Source: Candidatus Nanohalarchaeota archaeon (GTDB lineage Archaea > EX4484-52 > B79-G9). From it: DNA of 9,691 nt. The DNA is taken from positions 1 to 9,691 of the forward strand of contig JAUVEK010000043.1 in the NCBI GenBank assembly GCA_030594795.1, written 5' to 3'. A program made the translations under genes and the position numbers. Positions 5,510 to 9,691 of this stretch are shown here, piece after piece. Below the pieces are notes generated by a model. That model searched no databases and had not been told where the DNA came from. It worked only from the letters and a program-made list of their open reading frames with translations. The stretch's first letter is position 1, and each line of letters starts with the position of its first letter.

Positions 5510-6415
5510 ATGCTCGAATACATAATATTTGCAATAAGCCTTGCGGTGCTGATTTACAGCGCAAAACTAATCACAGACAGCGCATCCCACTTTGCGCGCG
5601 TACTCGGCGCATCAGAATTCTTCATAGGCGCCACAGTCGTAGCATTCGGAACCTCGCTTCCCGAACTTTCATCATCAATAGAGGCAATGCACTCAGGTCT
5701 TTCAGAAATAGTAGTCGGAAACGTCATCGGATCAAACGTTGCAAACATAGCACTGATACTTGGAATTGCAAGCATATTTTTTATCATAAAAACAGAACGC
5801 AACATTCTAAAAAAAGACCTTCCGTTTCTCATTCTCTCGGCAATTGTGATATTAATAGTATTGCTTGATTTCAAGGTGATATTCATCGAGGGAATTGCTC
5901 TTCTGGCATTATATCTTGGCTTTCTTGCAAATTCATTCATGACCCACAAAGAGCATGGAAAGCACCTGAAAGCGAGATTAAGATATTCCATGATCGCTTA
6001 CTTTATTCTGGGCATTCTTGGCGTAATCTACGGCGCCAGATACCTTATAATTTCTTCAGTTGACATAATGTCCAATCTTGGCATAAGCGAGGCAATTATG
6101 GGCTTTGTCCTGATTGCAATCGGCACATCACTGCCTGAACTTGCAACATCAGTAGTCGCCGCGAAACAGGGAAAAGTGGACATGATATTTGGCAACATCA
6201 TCGGCTCAAACGTATTTAATTCACTTATAGTGCTTGGCGCAAGCGCCTTCATTGGTAATGTTTCAGCAGCCGGTCCCTTTATTACAGTAGCAGTACCTGC
6301 AATGGTCCTTTTGACATTTCTCTTGGCATTCATTGTGCATGACAAAAAGATCACAAAAACCGAAGGCGCAACCCTCCTGCTCATATACATAATAATTATT
6401 GCAGTAATCCTGTAG
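5510..6415 (+). CDS. CaCA-family sodium/calcium (cation) exchanger
   Basis: 301 aa from the chosen start. The hallmark duplicated alpha repeats are both intact: GATVVAFGTSLPELSSS followed by VVGNVIGSNVANI in the first half, and GFVLIAIGTSLPELATS followed by IFGNIIGSNVFNS in the second. The Gly-Thr-Ser-x-Pro-Glu and Gly-Ser-Asn residues form the ion-binding centre in the YrbG/NCX_Mj-like group. About ten hydrophobic helices fit the family, and the length is typical (about 300-330 aa). It should exchange Na+ or H+ for Ca2+ or a similar cation at the cell membrane. ATG 5510 gives the usual short lead into the first helix (MLEYIIFAISLAVLIYSAKL) and has AGGT 8 nt upstream; ATG 5489 (308 aa) is an alternative. 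It stands alone and converges with the candidate ncRNA downstream. Confidence 0.93.
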   Translation: MLEYIIFAISLAVLIYSAKLITDSASHFARVLGASEFFIGATVVAFGTSLPELSSSIEAMHSGLSEIVVGNVIGSNVANIALILGIASIFFIIKTERNILKKDLPFLILSAIVILIVLLDFKVIFIEGIALLALYLGFLANSFMTHKEHGKHLKARLRYSMIAYFILGILGVIYGARYLIISSVDIMSNLGISEAIMGFVLIAIGTSLPELATSVVAAKQGKVDMIFGNIIGSNVFNSLIVLGASAFIGNVSAAGPFITVAVPAMVLLTFLLAFIVHDKKITKTEGATLLLIYIIIIAVIL

Positions 6416-6432
6416 AAAATATAATAAAAAAA
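6415..6432 (-). terminator. T-rich terminator of the candidate ncRNA
   Basis: Minus strand reads GTTTTTTTATTATATTTT right after the closing stem. Intrinsic archaeal termination uses such T tracts. It abuts the 3' end of the convergent exchanger gene. Confidence 0.4.
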
Positions 6433-6606
6433 CGAAACTTGGGCCCGGACAGGTCAGAAACCAAACATCTTCTTATCGGAATTGCTCCGCAAACATTGTT
6501 TTGCCCACCCGGGACATCTGGAACCAGCTACTCAAAAGGGGTCTGAATCGCTCTTCATCCCCCGATAAACCAAGTTTCTTTGGTCTATTGTTTTCATCAT
6601 GGTACC
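6421..6606 (-). ncRNA. candidate structured non-coding RNA
   Basis: On the minus strand, GAAACTTGG (6578-6570) pairs perfectly over nine bases with CCAAGTTTC (6442-6434), closing a ~145-nt domain. Inside, TTATCGG (6568-6562) pairs perfectly with CCGATAA (6479-6473). A G-run/C-run hairpin at 6563-6538 carries GATGA and AGA on opposite sides, as in a kink-turn, though its outer G's compete with the previous stem. Smaller hairpins occur around 6501-6486 (GCAAAAC/GTTTGC). A TATA box lies upstream and the RNA would end in GTTTTTTTATTATATTTT, an archaeal-type T-rich terminator. The block is GC-richer than the AT-rich gap around it and has no useful open frame. I see no RNase P, SRP or tRNA signature. 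An H/ACA-like or new RNA is possible. Confidence 0.45.
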
Positions 6607-6625
6607 TATTGACTATTATGATTCG

Positions 6626-6640
6626 GTATTATATAAATAC
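6626..6640 (-). promoter_or_regulatory. near-symmetrical TATA element
   Basis: GTATTTATATAATAC on the minus strand, almost palindromic. On the minus strand it would start RNA near 6606, just 5' of the candidate ncRNA. It could also act on the plus strand toward the regulator gene with a long leader. Confidence 0.45.
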
Positions 6641-6722
6641 TTTTTGCACGATTGAGCGCGATTTTTCGCATTAAATCATATTTTTCAACACAATATCATA
6701 TAACTAATGCAAAATTCACAGG
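6641..6722. other. AT-rich spacer before the regulator gene
   Basis: No gene seen. It contains a small GCGA-TTTT-TCGC hairpin near 6658-6670 and AT-rich tracts with repeated TCATAT (near 6677 and 6696), possible binding sites for the adjacent regulator. Confidence 0.25.
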
Positions 6723-6734
6723 AAATTATTTAAG
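6723..6734 (+). promoter_or_regulatory. TATA box of the Lrp-like regulator gene
   Basis: AAATTATTTAAG is the element. Transcription would start near 6752, giving a ~40-nt leader that carries the AGGTGA Shine-Dalgarno at 6781-6786, 4 nt before ATG 6791. Confidence 0.45.
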
Positions 6735-6790
6735 TCTGATATAACAAACAAGTAATATAGAATAGCAGGCTCATATATACAGGTGACATT

Positions 6791-7312
6791 ATGCCCATGA
6801 AAAAAAGAGAAATGCAGGTCTTTTTCGAGCTCCTCAAAGACGGGAGGATGCCTGACAAGCACATAGCCCAAAAAATCAGGACCACCCAGCCAACAGTCAC
6901 AAGGATAAGGCAGAAACTTGAGCGAGAAGGCTACATCAAAAAATACGGCGCCATAGTAGACTTCAAAAAAGTCGGCATCAGCATGCTCGTCGTAACAATG
7001 TTCAAATGGGCAGACTACACAATTGAAAAAAAGCAGGACGAAGCCCGCAAAGACATACTTCATATGCCGGAGTTGCTCTCCCTTTGCAGGGGCGAAGGCA
7101 TGAGAGGCAAGACAAACATAATAATATCTGCCCACAAGAACTTCAAATCCTACGAGGATTTTGTAAGAGCCTTAAGAAAAAGATGGGGAAACTATGTCAC
7201 AGATATCGAATCATTCATCTCCTCAGTTGACGGCATCACAAAAATATTCGACCCGTCAGAATGCATTATAGACATACTCTCAAAACACGAAACAGGCGTC
7301 AGAACAATCTGA
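6791..7312 (+). CDS. Lrp/AsnC-like winged-helix transcriptional regulator
   Basis: 173 aa. Residues 8-55 form a winged HTH: KHIAQKIRTTQPTVTRIRQK holds the turn and recognition helix, and EREGYIKKYGAIVDFKKVG (44-62) is the wing and linker typical of Lrp/AsnC proteins. The C-terminal ~110 residues follow the RAM/ligand-domain layout (strand ISMLVVTMF, helix, strand NIIISAHK, helix SYEDFVRALRKRWG, final helix/strand), but they are diverged from canonical Lrp, so the effector cannot be guessed. It would act as a dimer or oligomer binding DNA. AGGTGA before the ATG sets the start; the second Met at codon 3 is less likely. Three inverted repeats and a zinc-ribbon gene follow on the same strand and may be co-transcribed. 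Confidence 0.82.
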   Translation: MPMKKREMQVFFELLKDGRMPDKHIAQKIRTTQPTVTRIRQKLEREGYIKKYGAIVDFKKVGISMLVVTMFKWADYTIEKKQDEARKDILHMPELLSLCRGEGMRGKTNIIISAHKNFKSYEDFVRALRKRWGNYVTDIESFISSVDGITKIFDPSECIIDILSKHETGVRTI

Positions 7313-7320
7313 TAGTGTTA

Positions 7321-7348
7321 ACAACCGCTCTATTTGACCGGCGGTTGT
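7321..7348 (+). terminator. perfect 8-bp inverted repeat after the regulator gene
   Basis: ACAACCGC (7321-7328) and GCGGTTGT (7341-7348) with a 12-nt loop, starting 8 bp after the stop codon. No T tract follows, so it may protect or process a 3' end, or be a protein-binding site, rather than terminate transcription. Confidence 0.4.
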
Positions 7349-7352
7349 CGAC

Positions 7353-7416
7353 ACGCAAAGATTCCGCATGCTACTCAATAGAATAGCGGAATCTTTAGCG
7401 TTTCAACGGAGAACGC
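7353..7416 (+). promoter_or_regulatory. competing hairpins in the zinc-ribbon gene leader
   Basis: A long hairpin pairs AAAGATTCCGC (7357-7367) with GCGGAATCTTT (7386-7396), perfect over 11 bp. It can extend with ACGC (7353-7356) to GCGT (7398-7401) across one bulged A. The same GCGTT (7398-7402) can instead pair with AACGC (7412-7416), enclosing the GGAG Shine-Dalgarno (7408-7411). The two pairings exclude each other, the arrangement expected for translational control. Confidence 0.5.
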
Positions 7417-7419
7417 AAC

Positions 7420-7557
7420 ATGATACTCATCTGCCCAAACTGCCGCACACCGTGCGAAATAAAAAGAGGACAAAGGCAGGCAGCATGCCCGAAATGCGGT
7501 CATGTCTGCAAACTCACAGATTCATCCCTCACTGACTCAAGAGAATTCATAAACTAG
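7420..7557 (+). CDS. 45-aa zinc-ribbon protein
   Basis: Small gene encoding MILICPNCRTPCEI...AACPKCGHVCKL and a short polar tail ending REFIN. CPNC (C5, C8) and CPKC (C23, C26) form a classic two-knuckle zinc ribbon; C12 and C30 repeat symmetrically four residues after each knuckle and may also bind metal. GGAG 8 nt before the ATG supports translation. Such mini zinc ribbons in archaea are usually of unknown function, binding nucleic acid or protein. It lies ~105 bp after the regulator gene on the same strand, and its last 11 bp overlap the 3' end of taw3 on the other strand. Confidence 0.72.
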   Translation: MILICPNCRTPCEIKRGQRQAACPKCGHVCKLTDSSLTDSREFIN

Positions 7558-8116
7558 ACACTCTTTGCGCAAACTCATCAATCTTCTTCTCATTATTCCT
7601 GAACTTCTCATTCGAAATATCGCACAAAAACTCAATATAGTCATCATCAATCATAACTCTCCCATCCTTACCAAGAGGCGCACAAAGCGCATCCACTCCC
7701 ATAATCTCCACAATGATGCGCGGCTTGATTTGGTACATCCCCGACCTCTTCAACCCGGTCCTCTGGCATATCTTAAGCAGCCTGCTGGCAGAATCCATAT
7801 CCCTGCATCCTACATGAAGGATCACAGGATCAAGCCTGAAAAAAAGAATGTTTCTCTTATATTTATTTATCGCAGCATCCACATCACGGAAAGTAACCTC
7901 CCTGTGCCACTTCCCGAGAAATTTATATTCCCTCTTCTTATTATCGACACTGGACTCGGCAACAACAATTCTCCCGTAGCATGATGATGTAGTATAATAA
8001 TCAGAAAGAGCATTAATTTTTTCAAGCAAAAAGACAATCTTCTCATCCACTGTTTTTTCACGTGCAGCGTCCTCAATGCTCAAAAGAGCAGCATCCTTAT
8101 AATCCTCAAACTTCAT
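7547..8116 (-). CDS. taw3: tRNA(Phe) wyosine-derivative N4-methyltransferase Taw3 (TYW3 family)
   Basis: 189 aa. It belongs to the TYW3 family, SAM-dependent enzymes that methylate N4 of the tricyclic wyosine base at position 37 of tRNA-Phe, after Taw1 and Taw2. Family landmarks are in order: SDYYTTSSCYGRIVV (residues 38-52), KWHRE (69-73), DPVILHVGCRDMDSASRLL (96-114), GLKRSGM (121-127) and IIVEIMG..ALCAPLG (134-149). The usual SCSGRI reads SCYGRI here, one change in an otherwise well-kept motif. I chose ATG 8116 over TTG 8122: a TATA-like CTTAAAATAA 20-30 bp upstream would start RNA at about this ATG, so the gene may be leaderless. Taw1 and Taw2 are not in the window. Length is normal for archaeal members. 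Confidence 0.93.
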   Translation of the reverse strand: MKFEDYKDAALLSIEDAAREKTVDEKIVFLLEKINALSDYYTTSSCYGRIVVAESSVDNKKREYKFLGKWHREVTFRDVDAAINKYKRNILFFRLDPVILHVGCRDMDSASRLLKICQRTGLKRSGMYQIKPRIIVEIMGVDALCAPLGKDGRVMIDDDYIEFLCDISNEKFRNNEKKIDEFAQRVSSL

Positions 8117-8132
8117 GCTCAATATACTGCCT

Positions 8133-8147
8133 GGTTATTTTAAGAAA
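8133..8147 (-). promoter_or_regulatory. TATA-like element of taw3
   Basis: Minus strand TTTCTTAAAATAACC, immediately after the stop codon of the coiled-coil gene. Predicted transcription start falls near 8116, matching a leaderless ATG. Confidence 0.4.
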
Positions 8148-8154
8148 TTATCCT

Positions 8155-9342
8155 CTACAGGTCCTGCGACATCGCCTTCAACTTCTCGATGTTGCCTCTG
8201 ACCTCAGCGATATCATCATCACGCGCACCCCTGTCAATGCTTTGCATTGACTTGCTATCTACATCTTTTCTGATATCTTCTCTCAGACTATTAACAGCCA
8301 GGCTAATCTGTTCCATAGAACTCTGCATGGCAGGAATCTGTCTGATATCTCTTTTAAGCTTTGCCATCTCATCTTTTAATTCATCCTGCTTTTTCTCAAA
8401 CTCTGCAACATGATTCTGTTTTCTTGCTTTAGACAGATAATACATACGGCTCCTCACGCTTTCCAAAGCTTCTTGCGATACCATCTTCCCTTTCATACTC
8501 TCAAGTTCTTTCAGGGCATTGCTCTCACTCTCTTTCAAAGCATCCATTTGTTTTTTCAATTCCGAGACAGTCCTGCCGAGGCCAGATAATTTTGGAGAAT
8601 CAATCCTGGACTTTATATTTTGCGGGTCAACAGCACCCCTGAATTTATTCAGTAGTGAGGGATGGCTCTTTTCCCGATCTGCTTTTAAAAGCGAATCCAT
8701 CTGCTTTTCAAGGATCTCTATCCTTTCTTTAGTATATTTAAATCCTGTGAGAATAGAGTCCATATATCCAGAATCTTTCAGTATCTGGTTTCTTGAATCA
8801 TCAAGTGATTTCTCTATTTTGTCAAGCAGCCTTATCTTTTCCTCAACCTCTTTTCTTACTTCAATAAACTGTCCGTAATCCATAAACTTCTCTGATTTCA
8901 GGACAAATTCGTCGAATTTAGCATGCATCTCCCTTGTATGCTCTTCAAGTTCACTCAATCGCACAGACAGGCTGTTGATGTCAGGTGACATCACTTTTTT
9001 TCTTCCTGTTTTTAATGCATCTAGTTTCGATATGCCTATCTTGGAATCTGGTCCGGGCATATCAGGATGGAGAGATGCTTTGTCCGGCTTGGCTAGGTTT
9101 TTGTTACTGAACCCATGAGGAGCAACCAACGGATTTGAAGTTCCCGGACATCTGCCAATCAGTTTCGAGAATTTATCTCTCAGCAGGGTCACAGGGCTTC
9201 GTGCCTTTACAGGTGCCTCATTTTTTTTGGAGATGGCGAAAGATGAAACTGTTGCCATTTTCTCTAAATTGGAAGAACTATTAAGAATCCCGGGATTCCC
9301 TTTCTCTTTCAAACTGCCAGAACTTTTGTCTTTTTTATTCAT
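8155..9342 (-). CDS. coiled-coil protein of unknown function
   Basis: 395 aa. Residues 1-118 are low-complexity, Ser/Lys/Pro/Gly-rich and probably disordered. Residues 121-225 and 256-360 are heptad-like coiled coils (for example LSVRLSELEEHTREMHAKFD, EVRKEVEEKIRLLDKIEKSL, FEKKQDELKDEMAKLKRDI), split by a Pro/Gly-containing hinge near 226-255. A short helix ends the chain (DIAEVRGNIEKLKAMSQ). There is no membrane segment or ATPase motif, so it is not an SMC protein. A structural or scaffold role is the most that can be inferred. ATG 9342 is preferred over the adjacent ATG 9345 and TTG 9357 because TGTGA lies 5 nt upstream. It starts 30 bp after the acyl-CoA synthetase stop with no clear promoter, so co-transcription is likely. 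Confidence 0.75.
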   Translation of the reverse strand: MNKKDKSSGSLKEKGNPGILNSSSNLEKMATVSSFAISKKNEAPVKARSPVTLLRDKFSKLIGRCPGTSNPLVAPHGFSNKNLAKPDKASLHPDMPGPDSKIGISKLDALKTGRKKVMSPDINSLSVRLSELEEHTREMHAKFDEFVLKSEKFMDYGQFIEVRKEVEEKIRLLDKIEKSLDDSRNQILKDSGYMDSILTGFKYTKERIEILEKQMDSLLKADREKSHPSLLNKFRGAVDPQNIKSRIDSPKLSGLGRTVSELKKQMDALKESESNALKELESMKGKMVSQEALESVRSRMYYLSKARKQNHVAEFEKKQDELKDEMAKLKRDIRQIPAMQSSMEQISLAVNSLREDIRKDVDSKSMQSIDRGARDDDIAEVRGNIEKLKAMSQDL

Positions 9343-9372
9343 CATTCTCACATACAATCAATTTGTTGGCGC

Positions 9373-9691
9373 TCATCCTATCACAATTCTCGCATCCCCT
9401 GCAACAGCCTCTCTTTCATTCACAAACAGGGGGTTGATATCAAGCTCGGTTATCCCTTTTTCCTTGTCTATCATGTTCGAGACTTTCACAAGCGCATCGC
9501 AAAGAGCATCAGTATTCACAGCCTTCTGTCCGCGCACAGCGCCGAGTATATCATGCGCCTTTATCTCCTGTATCATCTTCTTTGCGTCATGCCTGGTTAT
9601 CGGTATAATCCTGAACGACACATCATGCAGGAGCTCAACAAAAATCCCCCCGATCCCGAACATCAGCACAGGCCCGAACTGCGGGTCCCGC
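9373..9691 (-). CDS. ADP-forming acyl-CoA (acetate-CoA) synthetase, ATP-grasp/beta part (5' end missing)
   Basis: Partial; the last ~105 residues are visible and the gene continues beyond the right edge. RDPQFGPVLMFGIGGIFVEL followed by HDVSFRIIPI is a signature of the ATP-grasp subunit of NDP-forming acyl-CoA synthetases. ELDINPLFV near the end holds the Glu/Asn pair expected at the Mg-ATP site. In archaea the enzyme converts acetyl-CoA (or another acyl-CoA), ADP and phosphate to acid, CoA and ATP, conserving energy by substrate-level phosphorylation. From this fragment I cannot tell whether it is a separate beta subunit or the C-terminus of a fused alpha-beta chain, nor the acyl specificity. 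The visible part matches the family C-terminus with no truncation. Confidence 0.9.
   Translation of the reverse strand, partial: RDPQFGPVLMFGIGGIFVELLHDVSFRIIPITRHDAKKMIQEIKAHDILGAVRGQKAVNTDALCDALVKVSNMIDKEKGITELDINPLFVNEREAVAGDARIVIG

Noticed and set aside
6440..6600. tRNA, 5S rRNA, RNase P RNA or SRP RNA gene
   Set aside because: No T-loop GGTTCGA, no 5S consensus, no GAGGAAAGTCC RNase P core and no SRP domain IV sequence on either strand, so it is left as an unassigned structured RNA candidate.
6716..7135. Minus-strand open frame antisense to the Lrp-like regulator
   Set aside because: The opposite strand encodes a clear winged-helix regulator with a good Shine-Dalgarno.

Overview
The window looks archaeal. 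Start sites carry GGTGA-type Shine-Dalgarno sequences, upstream regions have TATA boxes (several with purine-rich BRE-like flanks), and the gene content is archaeal: a Taw3 wyosine-tRNA methyltransferase, the ADP-forming acyl-CoA synthetase family, an Lrp/AsnC-like regulator and a COG2108-type radical SAM protein. The DNA is AT-rich with short intergenic gaps. I cannot place it more narrowly than Archaea.

Layout. (1) 1-1864: conserved-looking genes on the minus strand, a partial YIP1-family membrane protein and a radical SAM protein. The ~100-bp gap between them holds a good candidate box C/D guide sRNA on the plus strand. (2) About 1865-5256: an accessory-looking island with an unrecognised 294-aa protein, a 5'-truncated plus-strand coding remnant, a class II Fic protein with an HTH front end, and an unrecognised 155-aa protein. 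A ~105-bp direct repeat lies just 3' of the Fic gene and again at the 3' end of the 155-aa gene, so the Fic gene and its promoter sit between two copies like a cassette. (3) 5510-6415: a CaCA-family cation/Ca2+ exchanger. (4) 6416-6790: a 375-bp gap with a candidate structured minus-strand RNA (long-range stems, TATA box, T-rich 3' end) and the promoter region of the next gene. (5) 6791-7557: an Lrp-like regulator, then three inverted repeats leading into a 45-aa zinc-ribbon protein. Two of these hairpins compete for the same bases and one encloses the ribosome binding site. (6) 7547-9691: minus-strand genes for Taw3, a coiled-coil protein of unknown role and the 3' end of an ADP-forming acyl-CoA synthetase. 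The last two are probably co-transcribed.

Regions 1, 3, 5 and 6 look like chromosomal housekeeping genes (membrane, tRNA modification, acyl-CoA/ATP metabolism, ion transport). The Fic region is the part most likely to be mobile or conflict-related. No integrase, transposase, tRNA gene, rRNA gene or CRISPR array was seen.
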